NCBI RefSeq assembly: GCF_040546685.1
Contig: NZ_JBEPOH010000001.1
Coordinates: 2,418,001 to 2,482,000 of the forward strand
DNA: 64,000 nt
Direction of reading: 5' to 3'
Origin: Variovorax sp. OAS795
GTDB lineage: Bacteria > Pseudomonadota > Gammaproteobacteria > Burkholderiales > Burkholderiaceae_C
Shown: piece after piece, positions 34,692 to 44,239 of the stretch
How the letters are laid out: every line of letters starts with the position of its first letter
Position numbering within the stretch: the first letter of the stretch is position 1
Notes under the pieces: model-generated
The model's input: only the letters and a program-made list of their open reading frames with translations
Told to the model about the DNA's origin: nothing
Database searches by the model: none
Made by a program: the position numbers and the translations under genes

Positions 34692-35810
34692 ATGTCGCAG
34701 CACATCCTCATCACCGGCGGCGCCGGCTTCATCGGCTCGCATCTTGCGGACGAACTCCTCTCCCACGGCTACCGGGTCCGCGTCCTCGACAACCTTGCGC
34801 CGCAGGTGCACGGCGACAGCGGACGAAGGCCCGACTATCTCGAAGCGGATGTGGAACTCGCCGTCGGCGATGTGTGCGATGCCGCGGCGGTGCGCAAGGC
34901 GCTCGAGGGCATCGATGCGGTCTACCACTTCGCATCGGCCGTGGGCGTGGGGCAGAGCATGTACGAGGTGGCGCACTACACGCGCATCAACAACCTCGGT
35001 ACCGCCGTGCTGCTCGAGGCGCTCATCGAGCGGCCGGTGAAGAAATTGATCGTGGCCTCGAGCATGAGCCTCTATGGCGAAGGGCTCTACCGCACCGCGG
35101 CCGGCGAGCTTCGCACCGTGCAGGAGCGCACGCTGGAGCAGCTGCGGCGTGGCGACTGGGAGTGGCGCGACGAGGACGGCGTGGCCCTGGTGCCCGCGCC
35201 CACGCCGGAAGACAAGGCGCCGGCGCTGGCGTCGGTGTATGCGCTGTCCAAGTTCGACCAGGAGCGCATGTGCCTGATGATCGGCCGCGCCTACAACATT
35301 CCCACCGCGGCGCTGCGCTTCTTCAACGCCTACGGGCCGCGCCAGGCGCTGTCCAATCCCTACACCGGCGTGCTCGCGATCTTCGCCTCGCGGCTGCTGA
35401 ACGGCAGCCCGCCGAAGATCTTCGAGGACGGCTGGCAGCAGCGCGACTTCGTGAGCGTCTACGACATCGCGCGTGCTTCGCGGCTCGCGCTCGAGATGCC
35501 CGCGGCCGCCGGCGAGGTGTTCAACATCGGAAGCGGCGAGGCCTACAGCGTGCGCGACATCGCGCAGCGCGTGGCCGAGGCCGTCGGCAAGGAAAACCTC
35601 ATGCCGGAGATCACCGGCAAGTACCGCGTCGGCGACATACGGCATTGCTATGCCGACATCTCCAAGGCGCGGCGCGTGCTCGGCTACTCGCCCCGCGTGA
35701 GCCTGGAAGACGGCCTGGCCGAGCTCGCGGCCTGGCTCGAAGGGCAGGCCGCGGTGGACCGTGTGGCGCAAGCGAGCGCAGAGCTTTCCGCGCGCGGGTT
35801 GGCCATATGA
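34692..35810 (+). CDS. NAD-dependent epimerase/dehydratase (SDR), first copy
   Basis: 372 residues. TGGAGFIGSHLADELL at residue 8, VYHFASAVGVGQSM, SSMSLYGEG and the catalytic SVYALSKFDQE (YxxxK) place it among extended SDRs acting on nucleotide sugars. A longer-than-usual insertion with RTLEQLRRGDWEWRDEDG lies between the serine and tyrosine. It begins an unbroken chain of overlapping genes to 44774 and overlaps the next by four bases. Confidence 0.9.
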   Translation: MSQHILITGGAGFIGSHLADELLSHGYRVRVLDNLAPQVHGDSGRRPDYLEADVELAVGDVCDAAAVRKALEGIDAVYHFASAVGVGQSMYEVAHYTRINNLGTAVLLEALIERPVKKLIVASSMSLYGEGLYRTAAGELRTVQERTLEQLRRGDWEWRDEDGVALVPAPTPEDKAPALASVYALSKFDQERMCLMIGRAYNIPTAALRFFNAYGPRQALSNPYTGVLAIFASRLLNGSPPKIFEDGWQQRDFVSVYDIARASRLALEMPAAAGEVFNIGSGEAYSVRDIAQRVAEAVGKENLMPEITGKYRVGDIRHCYADISKARRVLGYSPRVSLEDGLAELAAWLEGQAAVDRVAQASAELSARGLAI

Positions 35811-36937
35811 ACAGCCGGGACGCAGTGCTCCCTTCCCGGCGCGCCCTCGACGGCAAGGACCGTGTCACGCTCATCACCGGTGGCGCAGGCTTCGTCGGCG
35901 CCAACCTGGCGCACCGGCTGCTGTCGGAAGGCCGCCGTGTGCTGGTGCTCGACAACCTCTCGCGTCCGGGCGTGGAGCGCAATCTCGCGTGGCTCGAAGA
36001 GAACCATGCGGCCGGGCTCGACGTGATGGTGGCGGACATCCGCGATGCCGCGGCCGTGGAACGCGCCGTGGCGCGGGCCGACCATGTCTTTCATTTCGCC
36101 GCGCAGGTGGCGGTCACGACCAGCCTGGCCGATCCGCGCGAGGACTTCGCGGTCAATGCGCTGGGCACGCTCAACGTGCTCGAGGCGGCGCGCGCGCAGC
36201 GGGTGCCGCCCTCGGTGCTCATGACCTCGACGAACAAGGTCTACGGCGGCCTGGAAGACGTCGTGCTGGAACTTGAGGGCCAGCGCTACCAGCCGGTGGC
36301 GGAGGACATCGCGAGCCACGGCATTTCCGAGGCGCGGCCGCTCGACTTCCACAGCCCCTACGGCTGCTCCAAGGGCACGGCCGACCAGTACGTGCACGAC
36401 TACGCGCGCAGCTACGGCATGAAGACCGTGGTGTTCCGCATGAGCTGCATCTACGGGCAGCGCCAGTTCGGCACCGAGGACCAGGGCTGGGTGGCGCACT
36501 TCCTGCTGCGCGCACTCGACGGCGAGCCCATCACGCTGTTCGGCGACGGCAGGCAGGTGCGCGACATCCTGTTCGTCGACGACCTCGTCGATGCCTTCGT
36601 GCTCGCGCAGCACCACATCGGCAAGCTGGCGGGCGGCGCCTTCAACATCGGCGGCGGCCCGCGCAACGTGATCAGCCTGCTGGACCTGCTCGACCAGATC
36701 GAGCGGCTCGAGGGCCGGCGCCCCACGACGGCGCACGAGGACTGGCGCACCGGCGACCAGCGCTACTACGTGTCCGACACGCGCAGCTTCGAGGCCGCCA
36801 CGGGCTGGCGGCCCGCGGTCGGCGCGAAGGAGGGCATCGAGCGGCTGCACCGCTGGCTGCAGCAGATGCGGGCCCAGCCGGCGCCGGCGCGCAAGGCCGG
36901 CCAGCGGCGCCCGCTGTTCGCGTTGACCGGGAGGTGA
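35807..36937 (+). CDS. NAD-dependent epimerase/dehydratase (SDR), CDP-paratose 2-epimerase-like
   Basis: 376 residues. TGGAGFVGANLAHRLL at residue 24, STNKVYGGLED and the catalytic SPYGCSKGTADQY resemble CDP-tyvelose/paratose epimerases. It probably makes or modifies a second nucleotide sugar for this cluster. ATG overlaps the previous stop; the next gene starts three bases after its stop. Confidence 0.9.
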   Translation: MNSRDAVLPSRRALDGKDRVTLITGGAGFVGANLAHRLLSEGRRVLVLDNLSRPGVERNLAWLEENHAAGLDVMVADIRDAAAVERAVARADHVFHFAAQVAVTTSLADPREDFAVNALGTLNVLEAARAQRVPPSVLMTSTNKVYGGLEDVVLELEGQRYQPVAEDIASHGISEARPLDFHSPYGCSKGTADQYVHDYARSYGMKTVVFRMSCIYGQRQFGTEDQGWVAHFLLRALDGEPITLFGDGRQVRDILFVDDLVDAFVLAQHHIGKLAGGAFNIGGGPRNVISLLDLLDQIERLEGRRPTTAHEDWRTGDQRYYVSDTRSFEAATGWRPAVGAKEGIERLHRWLQQMRAQPAPARKAGQRRPLFALTGR

Positions 36938-36939
36938 GC

Positions 36940-37893
36940 ATGTTCGCGAGTGTCATCGCCTCGCCAGGACAAGCCATCCTGCAGCGTGTGGAAAGACCCG
37001 AGCCGGGCGCCGGGCAGGTGCTTCTGCAGCTCGAAGGCTCGGGGGTCTGCGCTTCCAGCCTGCCGCTGTGGGAGGGCCGCGAATGGTTCGACTACCCGCA
37101 GCCCGCGGGTGCGCCGGGACACGAGGGCTGGGGCCGCGTGGCGGCAGTGGGGGAGGGCGTCGAAGGCCTTGCCATCGGCGACCGCGTGGCCGCGCTCACC
37201 TACCGTGCGCATGCCGAGTACGACGTGGCCGATGCCGGCGCGGTGGTGCCGCTGCCTGCATCGCTGGCCGGCGTGGCCATGCCCGGCGAGCCGCTGGGCT
37301 GCGCGGTCAACATCTTCCGCCGCAGCGGCATCCAGGCCGGACAGACGGTGGCGATCGTCGGCATCGGCTTTCTCGGCGCGATCCTCACACGGCTTGCCGC
37401 GCAGGCGGGGGCGCGGGTCATCGCCATCTCGCGCCGGCCCTTTGCGCTGGACGTGGCGCGCCAGGCCGGCGCCGCGCACACCATCGCGATGGACGACCAC
37501 TGGCGCATCCTCGATGAAGTGAAGCGCCTCACGGGCGGGTCGATGTGCGAGCGCACCATCGAGGCGGTCGGGCTGCAGTGGCCGCTGGACCTGGCCGGCG
37601 AGCTCACCGGCGAGCGCGGGCGGCTCGTGGTCGCCGGCTATCACCAGGACGGCACGCGCCAGGTGAACATGCAGATGTGGAACTGGCGCGGCATCGACGT
37701 GGTCAATGCCCACGAACGCGACCCGCGCATGTACGTGCAGGGCATCCGCGAAGCCGTCGACATGATGGCGGCGGGCGTGCTGGACCCCGCGCCGCTCTTC
37801 ACGCACCGCCTGCCGCTCGACCGGCTCGGCGAGGCACTCGAACTCACGCGCACCCGGCCCGACGGTTTCCTCAAAGCGGTGGTGACGACATGA
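36940..37893 (+). CDS. Zinc-type alcohol dehydrogenase-like (MDR) protein
   Basis: 317 residues from ATG 36940 with GGGAGG upstream. MDR features: GSGVCASSLPLWEG (catalytic cysteine position), GHEGWGRVAAVGEGV, and a dinucleotide loop VGIGFLGAILTRLAA. The four structural-zinc cysteines of classical ADHs are missing, as in many sugar-acting members. It would oxidise or reduce a hydroxyl on the sugar or cyclitol. Overlaps the next gene by four bases. Confidence 0.88.
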   Translation: MFASVIASPGQAILQRVERPEPGAGQVLLQLEGSGVCASSLPLWEGREWFDYPQPAGAPGHEGWGRVAAVGEGVEGLAIGDRVAALTYRAHAEYDVADAGAVVPLPASLAGVAMPGEPLGCAVNIFRRSGIQAGQTVAIVGIGFLGAILTRLAAQAGARVIAISRRPFALDVARQAGAAHTIAMDDHWRILDEVKRLTGGSMCERTIEAVGLQWPLDLAGELTGERGRLVVAGYHQDGTRQVNMQMWNWRGIDVVNAHERDPRMYVQGIREAVDMMAAGVLDPAPLFTHRLPLDRLGEALELTRTRPDGFLKAVVTT

Positions 37894-38954
37894 GGGCGCC
37901 GAACGCCATGGACGCGCTGGGCATGGTGCCGGCTCGCGGCGCCGAAGGCGAATCGGCTGGGCGGCTGCGCAAGCCGAGACTGGGTTTTCTTGGCGTGGGA
38001 TGGATCGGCCGCAACCGCATGGAAGCCATTGCACGCGACGGTTGCGCCGAGATCGCGGCCGTGGCGGACGCCGATGCCCGGACCTCCGAAGCCGCGTCTG
38101 CGCTCGCGCCCGGCGCGTTGCGCCTGGATTCGCTCGATGCGCTGCTGGACCATGCGCTCGACGGCATCGTGATCGCCACGCCCAGCGCCCTGCATGCGCA
38201 GCAGGCCGAGGCGGCGCTCGCACGCGGCCTGGCGGTGTTCTGCCAGAAGCCGCTCGCGCGCACCGCCGCCGAGACCCGCGGCGTGATCGAGGCGGCCCGG
38301 CGCGCGAACCGGCTGCTGGACGTGGACCTGTCGTACCGCCGCACTGCCGGCATGCAGCGCATCCGCGACCTCGTGTCGGCCGGGGAGATCGGCGAGGTCT
38401 ACGCCGTCGACCTTGTATTCCACAACGCCTACGGGCCCGACAAGCCCTGGTTTCGCGACCCCGTGCTTTCGGGCGGCGGCTGCGTGATCGACCTGGGCAT
38501 CCACATGATCGACCTCGCACTCTGGACCCTGGGCTTTCCGCGCGTGGCGGCGGTGTCGAGCCGCCTGCATGCGGCAGGCCGGCGCCTCGTGCTGCCTTCG
38601 TCCTCGGTGGTCGAAGACCATGCCGTGGCGCAGATCGATCTCGCGGGCGGCGCCGTGGTGCGGCTCGCGTGCTCCTGGAACCTGCCGGCCGGGCGCGACG
38701 CCGTGATTGAGGCGAGCTTCCATGGCACGCGCGGCGGCGCGGCATTCCGCAACGTCGGCGGTTCCTTCTACGACTTCGTCGCCGAGCGCTTCGAGGGCAC
38801 GCGCACCACGCCGCTCGCGTCGCCGCCCGACGACTGGGGCGGACGCGCGGCCGTGCACTGGGCGCGCGCGCTTGCGAACGGCGGCGCATTCGATCCCCGG
38901 ATCGAACGCCTCGAAGAAGTCGCGGCGGTGCTGGATGCCATCTATGAACGCTGA
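37890..38954 (+). CDS. Gfo/Idh/MocA-family oxidoreductase
   Basis: 354 residues. Rossmann loop LGFLGVGWIGRNRMEA at residue 31, the family lysine in CQKPLA, and GGGCVIDLGIHMIDLALW with the catalytic aspartate and histidine. This family includes inositol 2-dehydrogenases and nucleotide-sugar dehydrogenases. Together with ino1 it suggests an oxidised or aminated cyclitol. It overlaps the next gene by eleven bases. Confidence 0.9.
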   Translation: MRAPNAMDALGMVPARGAEGESAGRLRKPRLGFLGVGWIGRNRMEAIARDGCAEIAAVADADARTSEAASALAPGALRLDSLDALLDHALDGIVIATPSALHAQQAEAALARGLAVFCQKPLARTAAETRGVIEAARRANRLLDVDLSYRRTAGMQRIRDLVSAGEIGEVYAVDLVFHNAYGPDKPWFRDPVLSGGGCVIDLGIHMIDLALWTLGFPRVAAVSSRLHAAGRRLVLPSSSVVEDHAVAQIDLAGGAVVRLACSWNLPAGRDAVIEASFHGTRGGAAFRNVGGSFYDFVAERFEGTRTTPLASPPDDWGGRAAVHWARALANGGAFDPRIERLEEVAAVLDAIYER

Positions 38955-40095
38955 ACGCCCGCGCCATGTGCTGATGACCGCCGACACGGTGGGCGGCGTC
39001 TGGAGCCATGCGCTGGAGCTCGCCGCTGCGCTCGGCGAGCGCGGCGTGCGCGTGTCGCTGGCCACCATGGGCGCGCCGCTCACGCCGGTGCAGCGCCGGC
39101 AGGCGGCGGCGCTTTCCACTGTGGAAATGCACGAGGGCCATTGGCGGCTCGAATGGATGGACGCGCCGTGGGAAGACGTGCGGCGTGCCGGCGATTGGCT
39201 GCTCGGGCTCGAAGCGGCCGTGCGCCCGGACATCGTGCACCTGAACCAGTTCGCCTTCGGCGCGTTGCCGTTCGCCGCGCCGAGGCTCGTGGTCGCGCAT
39301 TCCTGCGTGGCCTCGTGGTGGCGTGCGGTGCACGGCCAGCCCGCGCCCGCCGAATGGAACACCTACCGCCATGCGGTGCGGCAGGGACTCGACGGCGCCG
39401 GCCTGGTCGGCGCACCGACCGCGGCGATGCTCTCCTCGCTGGCGCTGGACTACGGCTATGCGGCGGGAGGCTGCGTCCTGCCGAACGGCCGCAGTGGCAC
39501 GATGTTCGCACCCGGCGCGAAGGAGCCCCTGGTGCTCTCGGCCGGCCGGCTGTGGGACGCGGCCAAGAACATCGCCGCGCTGCAGGCGGTCGGCGCGCGC
39601 TTGCCATGGCCTGTGTGCGTGGCCGGGCCCGCATCGCCGCCGGGCGCCGCCGCACGCGAGACCGCCATGCCGCCGGGCGTGCAGTGGCTCGGCGAGCTGG
39701 CGCCCGATGCGCTCGCCGCGCGGTTCGCGCGCGCCTCGATCTATGCCTTGCCCGCGCGCTACGAACCCTTCGGGCTGTCGGCGCTCGAGGCCGGCCTGTC
39801 CCGCTGTGCGCTCGTGCTGGGCGACATTCCGAGCCTGCGCGAAGTCTGGGACGACGCCGCGCTGTATGTGCCGCCCGACGACCACGATGCGCTGCATGCG
39901 GCGCTGATGCGATTGATCGGCGAGCCGGCGCTGCTGCAGGAGATGGGCTGCAAGGCCCTGGACCGTGCGCGCCGCTTCACGCCCGGGCGCATGGTCGATG
40001 CCTATCTGTCGGCCTACGCGCGGCTGCTCGCGCCGGGTGCGGCAACCGCTGCGCGCCCGCGCCGCAAACCCGAGGAGTCCGCATGCGCTTCGTGA
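38944..40095 (+). CDS. GT4-family glycosyltransferase
   Basis: 383 residues with the GT-B fold. N-terminal VGGVWSHALELAAALGERG and C-terminal LSAGRLWDAAKN plus the EPFGLSALE donor-binding motif (E-x7-E) are typical of family GT4, retaining enzymes using nucleotide sugars. Cytoplasmic. It is followed by three CgeB-type proteins that together could build a four-sugar unit. Overlaps the next gene by 13 bases. Confidence 0.92.
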   Translation: MNAERPRHVLMTADTVGGVWSHALELAAALGERGVRVSLATMGAPLTPVQRRQAAALSTVEMHEGHWRLEWMDAPWEDVRRAGDWLLGLEAAVRPDIVHLNQFAFGALPFAAPRLVVAHSCVASWWRAVHGQPAPAEWNTYRHAVRQGLDGAGLVGAPTAAMLSSLALDYGYAAGGCVLPNGRSGTMFAPGAKEPLVLSAGRLWDAAKNIAALQAVGARLPWPVCVAGPASPPGAAARETAMPPGVQWLGELAPDALAARFARASIYALPARYEPFGLSALEAGLSRCALVLGDIPSLREVWDDAALYVPPDDHDALHAALMRLIGEPALLQEMGCKALDRARRFTPGRMVDAYLSAYARLLAPGAATAARPRRKPEESACAS

Positions 40096-41204
40096 TGTTC
40101 TGCCATTCGCTCGTGTCCGACTGGAACCACGGCAACGCACATTTCCTGCGCGGCATCTGCAGCGAACTGCTGGCGCGCGGCCATGAGCTCGCGGTGTACG
40201 AGCCGCGTGATGCATGGAGTCGCGTCAACCTCGAAGCCGAGCACGGCCATGCGCCGATCGAGGCGTTCGCGCGCGTGTATCCGGAACTGCACAGCACCGC
40301 CTGCGACCCCGCAACGCTCGATCTCGACGTGGCGCTGGAGGGCGCCGACGTGGTGCTGGTGCACGAATGGAACGACCACGCGCTGGTGCGCCGCATCGGC
40401 CTGCATCGCCATGGCGGCGGGCGCTACCGGCTGTTCTTCCACGACACGCACCACCGCAGCGTGACCGACGAGAAGAGCATGGCGGCCTACGACCTCTCGC
40501 ACTACGACGGCGTGCTGGCCTTCGGCAACGTGATCCGCGACCTGTACCGCCGCAAGGGCTGGGCGCGCCGCGCCTGGACGTGGCACGAGGCGGCCGATAC
40601 GCGGCACTTCCATCCGCTCACGAACGAGGCGGAGGAGGGCGACCTCGTGTGGATCGGCAACTGGGGCGACGGCGAGCGCGAAGCGGAGCTCGACGAGTTC
40701 CTGCTGGGCCCCGTGCGCGACCTCGGCCTGAAGGCGCGCGTGCATGGCGTGCGCTATCCGGACCGCGCGCTGGAGCGGCTTCGCGCGGCCGGTATCCGCT
40801 ATGCTGGCTGGCTGCCGAATTATCGGGCGCCGACAGTCTTTTCGTGTCATCGCGTCACGGTCCATGTGCCGCGCAGGCCGTACGTCGAGGCGCTGCCGGG
40901 TATCCCGACCATCCGCGTGTTCGAAGCGCTGGCCTGTGGCATTCCGCTGGTCTGCGCACCCTGGCACGACGCCGAGGATTTGTTCACGCCGGGCCGCGAT
41001 TTTTTGGTGGCGAACGACGGTGCGGCGATGCGGCAGAGGCTGCGCGACGTGCTGCACGACAGGGACCTGGCGCGCGCACTGCGCGAGCAGGGCCTGGACA
41101 CGGTGCTCGCGCGCCACACCTGCGCGCATCGCGTCGACGAACTGCTGGCCATCCATGCCGAACTCGAAGCCCAACCCATCCACCTCCGGAGCATTGCCGC
41201 ATGA
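40083..41204 (+). CDS. CgeB-type glycosyltransferase, copy 1
   Basis: 373 residues. The C-terminal glycosyl-transferase-1-2 domain is marked by RVFEALACGIPLVCAPWHDAE and FTPGRDFLVANDG. The N-terminus (FCHSLVSDWNHGNAHFLRGI) shares SLxSxWxNGxAxxxRGI with the next two proteins, so the three are paralogues. CgeB-like proteins are named after a Bacillus spore-coat protein but are in effect GT4-like transferases of unknown acceptor. Four-base overlap with the next gene. Confidence 0.88.
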   Translation: MRFVMFCHSLVSDWNHGNAHFLRGICSELLARGHELAVYEPRDAWSRVNLEAEHGHAPIEAFARVYPELHSTACDPATLDLDVALEGADVVLVHEWNDHALVRRIGLHRHGGGRYRLFFHDTHHRSVTDEKSMAAYDLSHYDGVLAFGNVIRDLYRRKGWARRAWTWHEAADTRHFHPLTNEAEEGDLVWIGNWGDGEREAELDEFLLGPVRDLGLKARVHGVRYPDRALERLRAAGIRYAGWLPNYRAPTVFSCHRVTVHVPRRPYVEALPGIPTIRVFEALACGIPLVCAPWHDAEDLFTPGRDFLVANDGAAMRQRLRDVLHDRDLARALREQGLDTVLARHTCAHRVDELLAIHAELEAQPIHLRSIAA

Positions 41205-42310
41205 AGAAAAAACTGGACATCGCCATCTTCGGCTCGAGCCTCGTCTCGGCCTACTGGAACGGCGCCGCCACCTACTACCGCGGCATCGTGCGCTCGATGC
41301 ACGAGCGGGGCCACCGGGTGCGCTTCTTCGAGCCCGACGCCTTCGGCCGCCAGCAGCATCGCGACATCGAGACGCCCGATTGGGCCGAGGTGATCGTCTA
41401 CTACGGCAGGAACGATTGCGACGCGCTGCAAACGCTCAAGGAGGCTCGCGGCGCCGACCTGGTGATCAAGGCCAGCGGCGTGGGCGTGTTCGACGCGGCG
41501 CTCGAGAAAGGCGTGCTCGACCTGCAAGGCCCGTCCACGCGCGTCATCTTCTGGGACGTCGATGCGCCCGCCACGCTCGACCGCCTGCAGGCCAACCCCA
41601 GCGACCCCTTCCATGCGCTGATCCCGCGCTACGACATGGTGCTGACCTATGGCGGCGGCGATCGCGTGGTGCAGGCCTACCGGCGCCTGGGCGCGCGCGA
41701 GTGCACGCCGATCTACAACGCGCTCGATCCCACCACCCACTACAAGGTGGGCGCGGACCTTCGCTACGTGGCCGACCTCGGCTTCCTCGGCAACCGCCTG
41801 CCCGATCGCGAAGCGCGCGTGGACGAGTTCCTCCTGCGTGCGGCCACCCTGTCGCCCGGGCGCTATTTCCTGCTGGGCGGCAGCGGCTGGGGCGACAAGG
41901 CGCTGCCGGCCAACGTGCGCCACCTCGGCCACGTCTACACGGCCGACCACAACGCGTTCAACCGTTCGCCCAAGGCCGTGCTGAACATCAGCCGCGAGAG
42001 CATGGCGCGCTACGGCTTCTCGCCGGCCACGCGGGTGTTCGAAGCAGCCGGCGCCGGCGCCTGCGTGATCACCGACGCGTGGGAAGGCATCGATTACTTC
42101 CTCGAACCCGGAAAGGAAGTGCTGGTGGCCGCCAACGCCGAGGAAGTGGCGGCCCATGTGTGCGCGCTCGACATGGAAAAGGCCCGCCGCATCGGCGATG
42201 CCGCGTTGCGGCGCGTGCTGGCCGAGCACACCTATGCGCACCGCGCCGCGCAACTGGAGGCGCTGCTCGAAGGCCGCGATGCCGTGCGCCCGCTGGGGGT
42301 GACCGCATGA
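41201..42310 (+). CDS. CgeB-type glycosyltransferase, copy 2
   Basis: 369 residues. N-terminal GSSLVSAYWNGAATYYRGIV and C-terminal RVFEAAGAGACVITDAWEGID with LEPGKEVLVAAN give the same architecture as its neighbours. Middle region has FWDVDAPATLDRL, where copy 3 has FYDIDTPVTLAAL. Probably transfers a different sugar in the same series. Start and stop both overlap neighbours by four bases. Confidence 0.88.
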   Translation: MKKKLDIAIFGSSLVSAYWNGAATYYRGIVRSMHERGHRVRFFEPDAFGRQQHRDIETPDWAEVIVYYGRNDCDALQTLKEARGADLVIKASGVGVFDAALEKGVLDLQGPSTRVIFWDVDAPATLDRLQANPSDPFHALIPRYDMVLTYGGGDRVVQAYRRLGARECTPIYNALDPTTHYKVGADLRYVADLGFLGNRLPDREARVDEFLLRAATLSPGRYFLLGGSGWGDKALPANVRHLGHVYTADHNAFNRSPKAVLNISRESMARYGFSPATRVFEAAGAGACVITDAWEGIDYFLEPGKEVLVAANAEEVAAHVCALDMEKARRIGDAALRRVLAEHTYAHRAAQLEALLEGRDAVRPLGVTA

Positions 42311-43401
42311 GCACCACGGCCCTTCGCATCGTCATCCTCGGTCTCTCCATCACCTCATCGTGGGGCAATGGCCACGCCACCACCTACCGCGGCCTGGTGC
42401 GCGAGCTGGCGCGGCGCGGGCACGACGTGCTGTTTCTCGAACGCGACGTGCCCTGGTACGCCGGGCACCGCGACCTGCCCGAGCCGCCGTTCGGGCGCAC
42501 CGCGCTGTACACCGACCTGGCCGGATTACAGCGCGACCATGCAGCGGACATCGCGGCGGCGGACCTGGTGATCGTCGGCTCCTTCGTGCCGGACGGCGTG
42601 GCCGTGGGCGACTGGGTGCAATCCCAGGCGCCGGGCCGCAGCGCCTTCTACGACATCGACACGCCCGTCACGCTGGCGGCGCTCGCGCGCAGCGGCGGTA
42701 CGCCGTACCTGGCGGCGCGCCAGGTCGCGGGCTACGACCTGTACCTGTCGTTCACCGGCGGACCGACGCTCGAACGGCTGGAGCGCGAGTTCGGCTCGCC
42801 CGCCGCGCGCGTGCTCTATTGCTCCGTCGATCCCGAGGTCTACCATCCCGAAGCCGTGGCGCAGGATTGCGACCTCGGCTACATGGGCACCTACAGCGAC
42901 GACCGCCAGCCGACGCTTGAAGCCCTGCTGCTGGAGCCGGCGCGGCGCTGGTCCGCGGGGCGCTTCGAGGTCGCGGGGGCGCAGTACTCCGAAGGCATCG
43001 CGTGGCCGCCCAACGTGCGCTACACGGCGCACCTGCCGCCGGCGCAGCACCGCGCCTTCTACAACCGGCAGCGCTTCACGCTCAACGTCACGCGGGCCGA
43101 CATGATCCGCGCCGGCTGGTCGCCCAGCGTGCGCATCTTCGAGGCCGCGGCCTGCGGCACGCCCATCGTGAGCGACCGCTGGGACGGCATCGAGTCGCTG
43201 CTGGTCCCGGGCGAGGAAATTTTCCTGGCCGACACGCCCGAAGAGGTGCTGGCGCTGCTGCGCGACCTGCCGGACGCGGAGCGCCGCGCCGTGGGCGAGC
43301 GCGCCCGCCGGCGCATCCTGTCGGAACACACGGCCGCGCATCGCGCCGCGGAACTCGAAGGCCATGCGCGCGCGCTGCTGCGGGTGCGCGAGCCGGCCTG
43401 A
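42307..43401 (+). CDS. CgeB-type glycosyltransferase, copy 3
   Basis: 364 residues. N-terminal GLSITSSWGNGHATTYRGLV, middle FYDIDTPVTLAAL and C-terminal RIFEAAACGTPIVSDRWDGIE with LVPGEEIFLAD. It is the third of three tandem paralogues. The following methyltransferase starts 19 bases later with its own strong ribosome binding site. Confidence 0.88.
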   Translation: MSTTALRIVILGLSITSSWGNGHATTYRGLVRELARRGHDVLFLERDVPWYAGHRDLPEPPFGRTALYTDLAGLQRDHAADIAAADLVIVGSFVPDGVAVGDWVQSQAPGRSAFYDIDTPVTLAALARSGGTPYLAARQVAGYDLYLSFTGGPTLERLEREFGSPAARVLYCSVDPEVYHPEAVAQDCDLGYMGTYSDDRQPTLEALLLEPARRWSAGRFEVAGAQYSEGIAWPPNVRYTAHLPPAQHRAFYNRQRFTLNVTRADMIRAGWSPSVRIFEAAACGTPIVSDRWDGIESLLVPGEEIFLADTPEEVLALLRDLPDAERRAVGERARRRILSEHTAAHRAAELEGHARALLRVREPA

Positions 43402-43420
43402 ACGCAAAGGAGGCCCACGC

Positions 43421-44239
43421 ATGCACGATCGCCGACCTGCAGCCCCAACCACTGCCGGTGGTGCCGATGCCATCCGCCGGGAGATCGACGCGCTCGGCCC
43501 CTGGTTCCACAACCTGCACCTGCCGGGCGGCGTGCAGACGCTGCCCAGGCATTTTCTCGGCGGCGACTTTCCCAACTTCAAGTGGCAGGAGATCAAGCCC
43601 TTCGTTCCCGATGACCTGCGCGGATGGCGCGTGCTCGACGTCGGCTGCAACGCCGGCTTCTACAGCTTCGAGCTGGCGCGGCGCGGTGCCTCGGTCGTGG
43701 GCATCGACGTCGATGCGCATTACCTCGCGCAGGCGCGGTGGGCCGCGGGCCAGCTCGGCATGGCGTCGCAGGTCGAGTTTCGCGAAATGCAGGTGTACGA
43801 CCTCGCGCACTCCGACGAAAGCTTCGACCTGGTCTGGTTCATGGGCGTCTTCTATCACCTGCGCTATCCGCTGCTGGCGCTCGACCTGCTGGCCGCGCGC
43901 ACGCGCCGCATGATGATGTTCCAGACGCTCACCATGCCCGGCGATTCGGTCTATACCGAGACCGCGGACTGCAGCATCGAAGACCGCACGCCGCTGCTGG
44001 AGAGCGGCTGGCCGCGCATGGCCTTCATCGAGCACCGGCTGGCCAACGACCCGACCAACTGGTGGGCGCCCAACCATGCCGGTGTGGAAGCCATGCTGCG
44101 CTCCAGCGGCCTGCGCATCGAGGCGCGTCCGGGCCATGAAATCTACCTGTGCGTGCCCGATGCCAAGGCACAGGATGCCCGCCGCATCTACGCCTCGCAG
44201 TTCGAGTCCGCCACCGGAGCGATCCGTGGCAGCGGCTGA
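43421..44239 (+). CDS. SAM-dependent methyltransferase (CmoB-like, Rta_06860-type)
   Basis: 272 residues from ATG 43421 with AAAGGAGG upstream. The SAM loop is VLDVGCNAGFYSFELARRG, followed by GIDVDAHYLAQARWA. Flanking conserved stretches (WFHNLHLPGGVQT, FMGVFYHLRYPLLALDLL, NWWAPNHAGVEAML) match a methyltransferase family that I recall being named after a Ramlibacter gene and found in such clusters. It resembles the tRNA carboxymethyl transferase CmoB but its context says it methylates the glycan product or a precursor. Confidence 0.87.
   Translation: MHDRRPAAPTTAGGADAIRREIDALGPWFHNLHLPGGVQTLPRHFLGGDFPNFKWQEIKPFVPDDLRGWRVLDVGCNAGFYSFELARRGASVVGIDVDAHYLAQARWAAGQLGMASQVEFREMQVYDLAHSDESFDLVWFMGVFYHLRYPLLALDLLAARTRRMMMFQTLTMPGDSVYTETADCSIEDRTPLLESGWPRMAFIEHRLANDPTNWWAPNHAGVEAMLRSSGLRIEARPGHEIYLCVPDAKAQDARRIYASQFESATGAIRGSG

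Noticed and set aside
36766..40215. An 1149-residue open frame on the minus strand opposite the dehydrogenase and GT4 genes
   Set aside because: Antisense of well-supported overlapping genes, with arginine-rich low-complexity sequence and no domain.
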